A DNA stretch of 64,000 nucleotides from Variovorax fucosicus (GTDB lineage Bacteria > Pseudomonadota > Gammaproteobacteria > Burkholderiales > Burkholderiaceae_C): positions 992,001-1,056,000 of the forward strand of contig NZ_JASZYU010000002.1 in assembly GCF_030316825.1 (NCBI RefSeq). Reading direction: 5' to 3'. Shown in pieces: positions 1 through 7,642 of the stretch; position 1 is the first letter of the stretch; every line of letters begins with the position of its first letter. The notes under the pieces are model-generated. The model did no database searches. It was not told where the DNA came from and saw nothing but the letters and a program-made list of their open reading frames with translations. The translations under genes and the position numbers were made by a program.

Positions 1-570
1 GGCCGTGCTCTTGTAGGGTACGTGAAGGATTTCGACCTTGGCCTTTTTTTGCAGGGCGGTCAGGAGCAAGTGCGAGGTGGAGCCATTGCCATACGACCCG
101 AAAGAAAGCTTTCCAGGTTTGCGGCGCGCCAGTTCGATGAATTCGCCTATTGTGTTCGCACCAAGGGACTTGGTAACGGCGAAGTACAAGGGCTCCGTGG
201 ATACGCGAACGACGGGCGTCAGGTCAGCCAAGGTGTCGAAGGGCATTTTCGCGCGCAGGTGCGGGTTTTGAGCGATGGTCGCGATCTGCGCCAGTATCGT
301 GTAGCCATCGGGCTTGGCATGCGCGACCTCGGCGGTGCCAATGATCGAGTCGCCCCCTCCCTTGTTGTCAACGACCACCGACTGTCCCCACATCGTTTCA
401 AGTTCGCGCGCCAGACGTCGCGCCGCAGCGTCGATGCCTCCCCCTGCGCCGTATGGCACGACCAGCCGCACCGGGCGGTTGGGATATTCCGGTTCCGCCC
501 CCAAGGCCTGTTGAGCCAATAGAGGAAGGGACGTCAGGCAAAGAGTCGCTTGTCGACGGTTGAGTTTCAC
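1..570 (-). CDS. Bug/TctC-family periplasmic solute receptor (C-terminus cut by window edge)
   Basis: This is a tripartite tricarboxylate transporter substrate-binding (Bug) protein that would bind a carboxylate-like solute in the periplasm. The GTG start at 570 follows AGGAG with a six-base spacer. The N-terminus has paired arginines and a hydrophobic stretch ending near residue 26, consistent with an export signal. It then reads YPNRPVRLVVPYGAGGG, the typical Bug opening, followed by VVDNKGGGDSIIGT and DGYTILA. About 190 residues are present of a usual 320 or so; the rest lies beyond the left edge. No membrane TctA/TctB partner is visible, as is common for orphan Bug receptors. The family is clear; the ligand cannot be read from sequence. 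Confidence 0.9.
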   Translation of the reverse strand, partial: MKLNRRQATLCLTSLPLLAQQALGAEPEYPNRPVRLVVPYGAGGGIDAAARRLARELETMWGQSVVVDNKGGGDSIIGTAEVAHAKPDGYTILAQIATIAQNPHLRAKMPFDTLADLTPVVRVSTEPLYFAVTKSLGANTIGEFIELARRKPGKLSFGSYGNGSTSHLLLTALQKKAKVEILHVPYKSTA

Positions 571-661
571 TGAAAGCTCCTGCGCGGCGATGCCGCCGAT
601 GTGGGGGGAGAAGGAGAGGAGTGCCTCGCACATTGCAGCTCTCTCAGCCCTTCTTGATCTG

Positions 662-690
662 AATATAGATTTCGCAATCTTCTGTGTCAA
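662..690 (-). promoter_or_regulatory. sigma70-like promoter for the Bug receptor gene
   Basis: Read on the minus strand, TTGACA is followed by exactly 17 bases and then TATATT. That is a perfect -35 and a five-of-six -10 match at ideal spacing. The -10 element lies about 92 bases upstream of the GTG start at 570. No other gene begins in this interval, so the receptor gene is the likely target. The call rests on motif match only. Confidence 0.6.
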
Positions 691-784
691 TAGGGCTATC
701 GATAAGGCTGTTTAAAGCAACAGGACAGATCGGATCGCCATGGTGCGGGCCCGCCTCACCCCTTGAGCATTCCTTTCAGCCTCT

Positions 785-2224
785 TCATTGCGCCTTCTTT
801 TTGAGGCTGATGATCTGCGGCTGCGTCACCGCCTTCAAGCCTTCGGCGCCGAACTGCACGCCCCAGCCCGACTTCTTGACGCCTCCGAACGGCACCATGG
901 GATGGATGACGCCGTGGTGGTTGATATACACAGAGCCGGCCTCCAGGCGCGACGCGACCGCTCTGGCCTTCTCGATGTCAGGGCTCCAAACCGAAGCGCT
1001 CAATCCGACCTCGACGCGGTTCGCTTGGGCGATCGCGTCCTCGACGTCGTGGTAGGGGATCACGGGCAGTACCGGACCAAACTGTTCCTGGTCGACAAGG
1101 GCGGCACCCTCGGCAATGTCGGTGACCAGCGTGATGGGGTAGAAGTTGCCGGCTCCCGGTTCGCCGCCGCAAACAATGGTCGCGCCGCCGGCGCGCGCCT
1201 CGTCCACCAGCTTGCGCACCTTGTCGAACTGCATGCGGTTCTGGATCGGGCCCATCGCGATGCCGGGCTGGGCGCCATCGCCCATCGGCATCATCTCGGC
1301 GATGGCCTTGAGCTTGGCCACCAGTGCATCGTGCAGCGCATCGGGCACGTACAGCCGCTTGGCGGCGGTGCAGCTCTGGCCCATGTTGATGAAGGCGCCC
1401 CAGAAAAGGTCCATGGCGATGGCATCGGGGTCGGCATCGGCGAGCACGATCGCCGCGTCGTTGCCGCCCAGTTCCATGGTGGTGGGCGTGAGGTTGCGCG
1501 CCGCCACCGCTGCGACCTTCGCGCCCGTGGTCTCCGAGCCGGTGAACATGATCTTGTCGATATCCGTGTTTTCGACCAGCCAGCCACCCACCTCGCCGGT
1601 GCCGGTGACCGTGTTGAGCACGCCCGGCGGCAGCACCTCGTTGATCAATCGCACCATCTCGAGCGTGCCGATGCTGGCATATTCCGAGGGCTTGATGACC
1701 ACCGTGTTGCCTGCGCGCAGCGGCGCCGCGATCTGAAACATGGCGATCAGCAGTGGCCAGTTCCACGGCGCGATGGCCGCGATCACGCCGAAGGGTTTAC
1801 GGTGCATCTCATCGCGCCGCGTCTCGTCCTCGAACACCACCTCCACCGGCATTTCCAGGCTGGCCGGCACCCGGGTCCACGCTTCGCAGCCCAGGGCCTC
1901 GAGGCGCGCGCCGGGCACATCGGTCGGGCCCACGCCGCCCAGTGGCTTGCCTTGCTCGCGCGTCACCCAGCCGGCCAATAGCTCGGCGTTGTCGCGCAGC
2001 ACATCGGCCACCTTCATCACCAGCGCACCGCGTTCGGCATCGGGCCGCGCGGCCCAGGCGGGCTGCGCCTTGCGCGCCGCGCGCACCGCCTGCGCGACCT
2101 GCTCTTTGGTTGAGTGCGGAACGAGGCCGATGGCCTCGCCGGTCGCGGGGTTCTTGGATTCGAAGCTGCGCTCGGAGGTGACCGGGCGGTTATCGACGAT
2201 GTTGGGGTAGGTTTGAAGGTTCAT
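785..2224 (-). CDS. aldehyde dehydrogenase family protein (NAD(P)+-dependent)
   Basis: A 479-residue aldehyde dehydrogenase that oxidises an aldehyde to the acid. The cofactor/substrate fold shows PWNWPL at about 153-158, the FTGSETTG turn at 227-234, the general-base region MELGGND with Glu251, and the catalytic Cys285 in NMGQSC. Length is normal for the superfamily. The start at 2224 (MNLQTYPNI) was preferred over an in-frame start 60 bases upstream because the extra stretch is arginine-rich and does not resemble the family. A clear Shine-Dalgarno is not visible. The LuxR-type regulator gene immediately upstream on the same strand may control it. The aldehyde substrate is unknown. Confidence 0.9.
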   Translation of the reverse strand: MNLQTYPNIVDNRPVTSERSFESKNPATGEAIGLVPHSTKEQVAQAVRAARKAQPAWAARPDAERGALVMKVADVLRDNAELLAGWVTREQGKPLGGVGPTDVPGARLEALGCEAWTRVPASLEMPVEVVFEDETRRDEMHRKPFGVIAAIAPWNWPLLIAMFQIAAPLRAGNTVVIKPSEYASIGTLEMVRLINEVLPPGVLNTVTGTGEVGGWLVENTDIDKIMFTGSETTGAKVAAVAARNLTPTTMELGGNDAAIVLADADPDAIAMDLFWGAFINMGQSCTAAKRLYVPDALHDALVAKLKAIAEMMPMGDGAQPGIAMGPIQNRMQFDKVRKLVDEARAGGATIVCGGEPGAGNFYPITLVTDIAEGAALVDQEQFGPVLPVIPYHDVEDAIAQANRVEVGLSASVWSPDIEKARAVASRLEAGSVYINHHGVIHPMVPFGGVKKSGWGVQFGAEGLKAVTQPQIISLKKKAQ

Positions 2225-2358
2225 GGAACGGCAGTGTGCGAGCCTTCCGCGCATCCGGCATCGCGAACATTCGCGACGAGGCACGGTCTAAGCCAGGGCT
2301 TAGCCAAATCAGGTTCGCCATAGGGCCGCACGGATCGCCTGCGGCCCCGGATCGCCAG

Positions 2359-3258
2359 TCAATGCTGGCGCTGTCCCGACACGAGGTTCACCAGCCGCGC
2401 CGTCGAACTCACGCCCAGCTTGCTACGCGCGCTGCGCAACTGGTGATCGACGGTAGAGAACGAGCGATCGAGCTGACGCGCGATTTCCTTGTAGCTCAGC
2501 CCATTGACCGCGAGCCGCGCCACGGTGCGCTCGGCCGGGGTTAGTGTTTCGAGCAGCATAGGAACCTCCTCGTCCTGCGTCGGGCGCGTTCCCCGCCGCG
2601 TAGTGCCTTCGATGCGCAGTGATGTGCTCATCACTGGCCCGAGCACGACCGCCGCCACTTCCTCGAAGCGAGCGCGGCGCTCGTCGCGGGCCGGTTCGCA
2701 AAGGTCCAGCCAGTCTACGCACATCAGAGCCAACGGGCCCGTGTGGTCCATGATCGGTGCCGCCATCTTCACCCGCGTACCCATGCGTAGCAATTCGGCG
2801 CGGTTGCGCTGGCTGAGCAGCCGTTCCAGCTCGAAGTCGCGCAGCACCGTCACACCACGGGCATACCACAGGGCCTGCAGGCCCCAGTCGGCGACGTTCA
2901 TTTCGATGCCGATTACCGAAGGAACGTCGCGGTCACGCCGCAAGGCCTCAGCCTGCGGTCGGAACCACGCATCGTCGGGGCGGCCGAAACCACAGTCCAC
3001 CCGGTCGGCGTCGAATGCCTCGCGCAACCAGTCGGCAGCGATACTCAAGCAGTCGTTGGGCGCGTCGAGGTGCAGCAGCAGATGCGCAGCGAGGTCGCGT
3101 GCCGGCCGCCAGTGGATGGCACCAGGAGTGTCCAGCAGGCTCAGGCGCAGTCGGCGCTGCGCGGACATCAAATTCTCATCGTTCATGCCCGCAGCGCTCG
3201 CTCTGGTTGTGTTGCCCAGGTCCCGAGCGCAGACTTGTTCACGGCGGGTCAGTTTCAT
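2359..3258 (-). CDS. LuxR-family transcriptional regulator
   Basis: A 299-residue regulator with a C-terminal LuxR/FixJ-type helix-turn-helix at about 238-290 (LTPAERTVARLAVNG, then YKEIARQLDRSFSTVDHQL). The region before it, roughly 60-210, is GAF-like and probably senses a ligand; there is no receiver-domain signature. The ATG at 3258 is preceded by AGGAG at good spacing. It sits 134 bases upstream of the aldehyde dehydrogenase on the same strand, so that gene is the most likely target. A 7-base inverted repeat, AACTGTT/AACAGTT at 3274-3280 and 3323-3329, lies in its leader. The effector is unknown. Confidence 0.85.
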   Translation of the reverse strand: MKLTRREQVCARDLGNTTRASAAGMNDENLMSAQRRLRLSLLDTPGAIHWRPARDLAAHLLLHLDAPNDCLSIAADWLREAFDADRVDCGFGRPDDAWFRPQAEALRRDRDVPSVIGIEMNVADWGLQALWYARGVTVLRDFELERLLSQRNRAELLRMGTRVKMAAPIMDHTGPLALMCVDWLDLCEPARDERRARFEEVAAVVLGPVMSTSLRIEGTTRRGTRPTQDEEVPMLLETLTPAERTVARLAVNGLSYKEIARQLDRSFSTVDHQLRSARSKLGVSSTARLVNLVSGQRQH

Positions 3259-3486
3259 CAGGGCTCCTAGAAGAACTGTTGAAGCCGGTCCTGTTTTATC
3301 TAATAGAACGACTACTTGTATGAACAGTTTGAGGCGAACCGAAGACGGAACGGATTAGGGGTTTCCCGAGCGTGATCGCCCGCGCGGTGTGTACGCCAGC
3401 AAATGGACCGAGCCAAGCAATCCCCGGCTCGCGGCGGGGAGGCGAGATCGACGATCAGACTCCGGCTCAGAAGAGGCGGTGGCTCA

Positions 3487-4188
3487 TCACCTCTGAGAGA
3501 GGCCGTGCAAGAGCATCTCGAGCAGGTTGTCCGATATCTCTGCCACGGCCTGATCGGTCTGCACCTCGACGTTGTGGACCATGCGGATAAGCGGCGCCAA
3601 GGAAAAGATGAACGAGCAGGCGTTAACGATGGCGTTGGTGGCGATGTAGGTGGGAATAAGCTTGGTCGTTCCTGTCGCGTTTGCCTGGCGCAGGGTTTCG
3701 TCCAGGGCCAGCAGGCGGGCCCGCACGAAGGTGTCTACCAGCCACTTCAGTCTGGGGCTCTCAGCCAGGGTTTCATGTACGAGGATTCGCGCGAGATTCG
3801 GCTGGTAGGCGCTGAGCGCGATAAATCGCCGGATCATCACTTTCAGCCGCATCAGCGGGTCGAGGTCCCGCAACTCGCTCATGTGAAGGGGAAAGCGCTG
3901 GTCCAAGTCCGCCATCATGAAGGTGATGCTCTCTCGCCAGAGTTCTTCCTTCGTACCGAAATGGTAGTGGATGATTGCCTGCGACATATCGGCGGCACGG
4001 GCAATCTCTCCCGTGGAAACCGCTTCAAATCCGTGCTGCGCAAACTTCGTGCTGGCAATCAGCAGGATGCGCTGTCTCGCTGTGCCCGACGGCTCCTTGC
4101 CCGCATCGGGCGACTTGCGCGGCGCGGTCGAATGGGCGCTCGCTGGCGGTTTGCGGGTGCGCGACGCGGCGAGTTTACGTTCAGGCAT
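3487..4188 (-). CDS. TetR/AcrR-family regulator
   Basis: A 233-residue TetR-type regulator. The DNA-binding domain lies at about 38-85 (ILLIASTKFAQHGFEAVSTG, then DMSQAIIHYHFGTKEELW), after a basic, low-complexity N-terminal extension of about 35 residues. The remaining helical part is the ligand and dimer domain. ATG at 4188 follows AGGAG. It is divergent from the MaoC-led catabolic island that begins near 4.5 kb, with a palindromic intergenic region, so it probably represses that island in response to an acyl-CoA or related intermediate. That role is inferred from position only. Confidence 0.87.
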   Translation of the reverse strand: MPERKLAASRTRKPPASAHSTAPRKSPDAGKEPSGTARQRILLIASTKFAQHGFEAVSTGEIARAADMSQAIIHYHFGTKEELWRESITFMMADLDQRFPLHMSELRDLDPLMRLKVMIRRFIALSAYQPNLARILVHETLAESPRLKWLVDTFVRARLLALDETLRQANATGTTKLIPTYIATNAIVNACSFIFSLAPLIRMVHNVEVQTDQAVAEISDNLLEMLLHGLSQR

Positions 4189-4497
4189 GAAGGCTCCTAG
4201 GCTGAGTGGTATGCACCGACCGACGCCGAACTGAAGCTCAGGCCTCAGCGCGCCAAAGAGGGCTGAGCAGCAATCATAGCGAGACCGACCAGCTTAGCTG
4301 TTCGGTGGCCAATTCATTACTTTCCAGATGGCCAGTAAATCTAAGTAAAAACCCTCATAAGACTGATTAATCTAACTGAGATACTGTTTGATCTACCAGT
4401 TTTTACGACTGGCCTTTATTGTTAAGCGGGGCAACGACATGAGAGCGTGGTTGGCAGAGCTGCAGGCCCATCAGGGCGTCCTTCCCCGGGGGCCGGC
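4189..4497. other. divergent control region between tetR and the catabolic island
   Basis: This 309-base interval is visibly more AT-rich than its surroundings, especially from 4310 to 4430. It contains the imperfect palindrome listed at 4319-4336, repeated TGGCC and AGTAAA words, and a short possible leader reading frame at 4439-4501. No protein-coding gene of normal size is supported here. It most likely carries the promoters for both flanking transcription units. Confidence 0.5.
4319..4336. promoter_or_regulatory. imperfect palindrome, candidate TetR operator
   Basis: The 18-base sequence is ACTttCCAgaTGGccAGT in symmetric notation: the arms ACT..CCA and TGG..AGT mirror each other and only the two inner bases of each arm fail to pair. 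It lies between the divergent tetR gene and the maoC-led operon, where an autoregulatory operator would be expected. Assignment to that regulator is inference. Confidence 0.4.
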
Positions 4498-4501
4498 GTG
4501 A
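4439..4501 (+). other. possible 20-codon leader frame overlapping the MaoC start
   Basis: An ATG at 4439, preceded by a weak purine-rich AGCGGGG, opens a 20-codon frame (MRAWLAELQAHQGVLPRGPA). Its TGA at 4499-4501 overlaps the GTG start of the MaoC gene as GTGA. This layout is typical of translational coupling. The peptide matches nothing I recognise, so it may equally be chance. Confidence 0.25.
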
Positions 4502-5385
4502 GACCCCTCGATGTCGACGCACTCGTTGCCTGGCCCTTTCGCGACGTTCACGTGGCGTACGGCGAGGAGCGGGCCATGCTTCATGCGCTGTCTGTCGGTT
4601 TAGGCGGCGATCCTGTTGACGAGCGCCAATTGCGCTACGTGTACGAGCCAAAACTGAAGGCATTTCCCACGCTTGCGCTGGCGATCGGCTTGACCGATGA
4701 CGCCGGCTACTTGCATGACGAGCGAATCGGGATCGACTTCCCCCGCATGTTGCACGGGCAGACTGGCTTGCGCTGGCACAAGCCCTTGGCCGCGGCCGCC
4801 GAGATGACCAGCAGGTTTGCTGTCGAAAGCGTGACTGATCGTGGCCTGGACAAGGGGGCGGTACTTCGCTTCAGCCGCACGCTGCGCGACCGTGCCAGCG
4901 GTGACCTCATCGTCACGGAAACGGGTGTGTACCTGCTGCGTGGCAACGGCGGCTTCTCGCCGGGCACGGGAACCGCTGGGCCATCAACGGCCCCTGCACC
5001 CGTGCCACCGACACCTTGCAGCCAGTCCGTCGAGCTCGCCACGTTGCCTCAATCCGCCTTGCTTTACCGGCTGGCGGCGGGGGACAGCACGGGCCTACAT
5101 GCAAGCCCAACTCTTGCGCGGCAGGCTGGCTTCGAGCGGCCGGTGCTGCAGGGAGGTTGCAGTTTCGGTGTGACCGCCCATGGCCTCATTTCAATGTTGT
5201 GCGACTACGACGGCGACCGATTGCTGGCGATGGACGCGCGCTTTACATCCCCAGTCTTCCCCGGTGACCGCCTGAAGGTGGAGGTGTGGCTTACGGGGCC
5301 TGGGAAAGCGGCTTTCCGAACCACCTCCCTGCCCAGAGGCGTGGTCGTGCTGGACAACGGCTCTTGCGAGTTCGAAGCCTCGTGA
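4498..5385 (+). CDS. MaoC-like (R)-specific enoyl-CoA hydratase, double hot-dog type
   Basis: A 295-residue protein with the layout of hydratase 2 of peroxisomal multifunctional enzyme 2: an N-terminal degenerate hot-dog half (FPTLALAIGL near 56-65) and a C-terminal catalytic half. It would hydrate a trans-2-enoyl-CoA. The hydratase motif reads YRLAAGDSTGLHASP, keeping Asp196 and His201, but the usual Asn (GDxNPLH) is replaced by Thr-Gly. The GTG at 4498 was chosen because homologues begin at this point; an earlier in-frame GTG at 4447 would add 17 atypical residues. It is the first gene of the catabolic island, followed 45 bases later by a nitroreductase. The substituted motif could mean altered substrate or reduced activity. 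Confidence 0.85.
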   Translation: MRPLDVDALVAWPFRDVHVAYGEERAMLHALSVGLGGDPVDERQLRYVYEPKLKAFPTLALAIGLTDDAGYLHDERIGIDFPRMLHGQTGLRWHKPLAAAAEMTSRFAVESVTDRGLDKGAVLRFSRTLRDRASGDLIVTETGVYLLRGNGGFSPGTGTAGPSTAPAPVPPTPCSQSVELATLPQSALLYRLAAGDSTGLHASPTLARQAGFERPVLQGGCSFGVTAHGLISMLCDYDGDRLLAMDARFTSPVFPGDRLKVEVWLTGPGKAAFRTTSLPRGVVVLDNGSCEFEAS

Positions 5386-5430
5386 TCCTGAGTCGCTAGG
5401 CGCATTATTTTTGTGTATCAAGGAGAACCT

Positions 5431-6099
5431 GTGAACGTTTCGAAAGCCCTGGAATCGCGTACTGCCGTGCGCGCGTATTTGGATAAGCCTGTTCCCTCGG
5501 ACCTGCTCCAGGAAATTCTCGTTACTGCGGCCCGGTCCCCTTCGGGAGGGAACCTCCAACCCTGGCATGTGTGGGCGTTCACGGGCGATCACCTGAGTCG
5601 GTTCAAGGCCGCCATTGCGGAGAAGTCGCGAGCTCAGCCGATGGGGGAGGGTACCGAATACAAGATCTATCCTGACAGTCTCGGAGAGCCTTACAGGACG
5701 CGCCGATTCAAGAACGGGGAAGATCTCTATCGCGCCCTGGGCATCCCACGCGAAGACAAGGCGGCGCGTCTCGGGCAATTCGCTAAGAACTTCGGGTTCT
5801 TCGGCGCCCCCGTCGGGCTCATATTCACGATCGACCGCGAGATGGAGCCGGGTCAGTGGGCCGATCTTGGCATGTACATGCAATCCGTGATGCTGCTTGC
5901 TCAAGAGCATGGCTTGAGTACGTGCCCGCAGGAGGCCTGGGCGTTGTGGCACAAGACCATCCAAGAGTTCGTCGATCTTCCCAAGAATCTCATGGTGTTT
6001 GCTGGTATGGCGCTCGGCTATGCCGACAGCAGCCATCCCATCAACTCTTGGCGTAGCGACCGGGCTCCCGCGTCCGAATTCCTGACGATCCTGGCCTAA
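5431..6099 (+). CDS. nitroreductase-family flavoprotein (first of two)
   Basis: A 222-residue FMN-dependent nitroreductase-fold protein. The N-terminal SRTAVRAYLDKPVP and the SPSGGNLQPWHVW segment form the FMN site. The C-terminal half has GMYMQSVMLLAQEHGLSTCP and a family-typical YADSSHPINSWRSDR. GTG at 5431 follows AAGGAG at ideal spacing; an upstream in-frame GTG lacks this. It lies between the MaoC hydratase and the racemase, 16 bases before the latter, so it is probably co-transcribed. A paralogue of the same layout lies at 14358-15065. Reduction of a nitro group, quinone or enone are all possible; nothing in the sequence decides. Confidence 0.9.
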   Translation: MNVSKALESRTAVRAYLDKPVPSDLLQEILVTAARSPSGGNLQPWHVWAFTGDHLSRFKAAIAEKSRAQPMGEGTEYKIYPDSLGEPYRTRRFKNGEDLYRALGIPREDKAARLGQFAKNFGFFGAPVGLIFTIDREMEPGQWADLGMYMQSVMLLAQEHGLSTCPQEAWALWHKTIQEFVDLPKNLMVFAGMALGYADSSHPINSWRSDRAPASEFLTILA

Positions 6100-6115
6100 G
6101 GGAATCGGACTTCGC

Positions 6116-7258
6116 ATGACCTGCGCTGGACCACTCCACGGCTATCGCATTGTCGAGTTTGCAGGCAAAGGGCCAGGCCCTTTGTGCGGCATGCTGCTTG
6201 GAGACATGGGCGCAGAAGTGATACGCATCGAAAGGCCGGTCGAACGCACCGGCGGCCGGCAATCGGACGAGGCGCTCGATATCGTCCACAGAAACCGCCG
6301 CTCCGTGGTGCTCGACCTCCGGCAGCCGCAGGCCAGGATCGCCGCCTTGCGTATCGCAGCGTCGGCCGACGGATTGATCGAAGGGTTCCGCCCTGGTGTT
6401 ATGGAGCGGCTGGGTCTCGGTCCCGAGGCGTGCCTGTCTGCCAATCCTCGGCTCGTGTATGGACGAGTCACCGGCTGGGGACAGACCGGTCCGCTGGCGG
6501 CGCGAGCGGGACACGACATCAATTACCTCGGACTCACCGGAGCGCTGCACGCCATCGGTCCAAGCGGCGGAGCCCCGGTGCCACCACTCAACCTGATCGC
6601 CGACTACGGCGGGGGTGCAATGTATCTGGCGTTCGGACTGGTGTGCGGGTTGCTCGAAGCGAAGACATCCGGCAAGGGACAGGTGATCGACGCGGCCATG
6701 ACCGATGCGGTATCGAGCTTGATGACGCCAATCCACGGCCTCCACAACGCCGGCCTGTGGCAGGACAAGCGCGGCGTCAATCTGCTGGACGGCGGCGCGT
6801 CCTTCTACGGCGTGTACGAAACCCGCGATGGTGGGCACATGGCGGTCGGTCCCATCGAACCCGCGTTCTTCGTGGAGTTCATCCAGCGGCTCGGTCTGCC
6901 TGAGGATGAATTCGCTGAGCGCATGAATCCAGCCAATTGGCCAGCGCATCGCATCCTGATCCAAGCGGCATTCCGACAGAAGACGCGTGCTGCATGGGAG
7001 GGAGTGTTCGAAGGCTCCGACGCCTGCGTCACGCCTGTCCTGTCCCTGAGCGAGGCGCCCCAGCACCCACACAACCAAGCACGCGGCACCTTTGCTGAAG
7101 TGAACGGTGTCGTGCAGCCAGCAATAGCACCGCGCTTCTCGCGAACACCCGGCGGGGTGCGTTCCGCGCCGCCCCAGACCGGGGTGGACGGCCGCGCGGT
7201 TCTTGAAGAGGTCGGCTTCGCCCCGGGGGAAATCGACGAGCTCCTCGAATCAGATTAG
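6116..7258 (+). CDS. alpha-methylacyl-CoA racemase (CaiB/BaiF CoA-transferase family)
   Basis: A 380-residue class III CoA-transferase-fold protein. The decisive stretch is AGHDINYLGLTGAL, with His133, and NLIADYGGGAMYL, with Asp163. In the studied mycobacterial racemase the catalytic pair is His126 in GHDINY and Asp156, the same 30-residue spacing. CoA-transferases of this family lack the GHDINY signature, so racemase is the better call. It would interconvert (2R)- and (2S)-2-methylacyl-CoAs, which branched acids need before beta-oxidation. ATG at 6116 lies 16 bases after the nitroreductase. The relic of an acyl-CoA dehydrogenase follows directly. Family is certain; racemase activity is likely. 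Confidence 0.87.
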   Translation: MTCAGPLHGYRIVEFAGKGPGPLCGMLLGDMGAEVIRIERPVERTGGRQSDEALDIVHRNRRSVVLDLRQPQARIAALRIAASADGLIEGFRPGVMERLGLGPEACLSANPRLVYGRVTGWGQTGPLAARAGHDINYLGLTGALHAIGPSGGAPVPPLNLIADYGGGAMYLAFGLVCGLLEAKTSGKGQVIDAAMTDAVSSLMTPIHGLHNAGLWQDKRGVNLLDGGASFYGVYETRDGGHMAVGPIEPAFFVEFIQRLGLPEDEFAERMNPANWPAHRILIQAAFRQKTRAAWEGVFEGSDACVTPVLSLSEAPQHPHNQARGTFAEVNGVVQPAIAPRFSRTPGGVRSAPPQTGVDGRAVLEEVGFAPGEIDELLESD

Positions 7259-7401
7259 TGCACGGCATGGTGACCGAAGCGCTTGGCAGAACGGTCGATG
7301 CATGTCTCCAGCTGCATGGCGGCTGGGGTTGCATGCGCGAGTACGCAATCTCGCGCGCCTATGCGGATGCGCGCGCGGAGCGCATTACCGGCGGAAGCTA
7401 G
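7258..7401 (+). pseudogene. acyl-CoA dehydrogenase C-terminal relic
   Basis: Between the racemase stop and the thiolase leader one frame reads LGRTVDACLQLHGGWGCMRE and then YAISRAYADARAERITGGS before TAG at 7399. This matches the conserved C-terminal end of acyl-CoA dehydrogenases; the intact gene at 11475 has VQLHGGYGYMWDCPITRAYA at the same place. Only about 47 codons remain of roughly 390. The normal ending (GGTNEIMKE...) is cut by the stop codon, and the N-terminal nine tenths are missing. This is a deletion scar of a former gene in the operon. Confidence 0.8.
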
Positions 7402-7517
7402 GAGTGGGAGCCGGCGGTAGTGGTGAATCAGAAGAAAAATGACGTCTTATTTAGGCGAAAGGTAGCTCTTGTCGGGGGCGGCTCGCAGGGGACATCTGCA
7501 CTTCATGAAGGCGCCCT

Positions 7518-7539
7518 GTAAATATGAATTGCTATTTAC
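7518..7539. promoter_or_regulatory. GTAAAT-N10-ATTTAC dyad upstream of the thiolase
   Basis: A perfect inverted repeat, GTAAAT at 7518-7523 and ATTTAC at 7534-7539 with a 10-base spacer, lies in an AT-rich pocket of the 241-base interval between the dehydrogenase relic and the thiolase start. The right arm extends to ATTTACTTTTA, an 11-mer found again at 18868-18878 upstream of the acyl-CoA ligase. It may be an operator shared by units of the island. The rest of 7402-7642 shows no gene. Confidence 0.4.
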
Positions 7540-7642
7540 TTTTATTTCGTTTGCAGGTTTAATACAGGTAACGAACGGAGCAACGGCCAAGGCGCTCGTC
7601 TGGTGCGAAGCCAGTTCGCAGTCGGTCGGAAAAGGAACAATC

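Noticed and set aside
3274..3329. AACTGTT/AACAGTT repeat as a LuxR operator
   Set aside because: Arms are only 7 bases with a 42-base spacer and no second copy; too weak to list as a separate feature.
6116..7258. Formyl-CoA or carnitine CoA-transferase as the function of the CaiB/BaiF protein
   Set aside because: The GHDINY signature and His/Asp pair with 30-residue spacing fit alpha-methylacyl-CoA racemase better.
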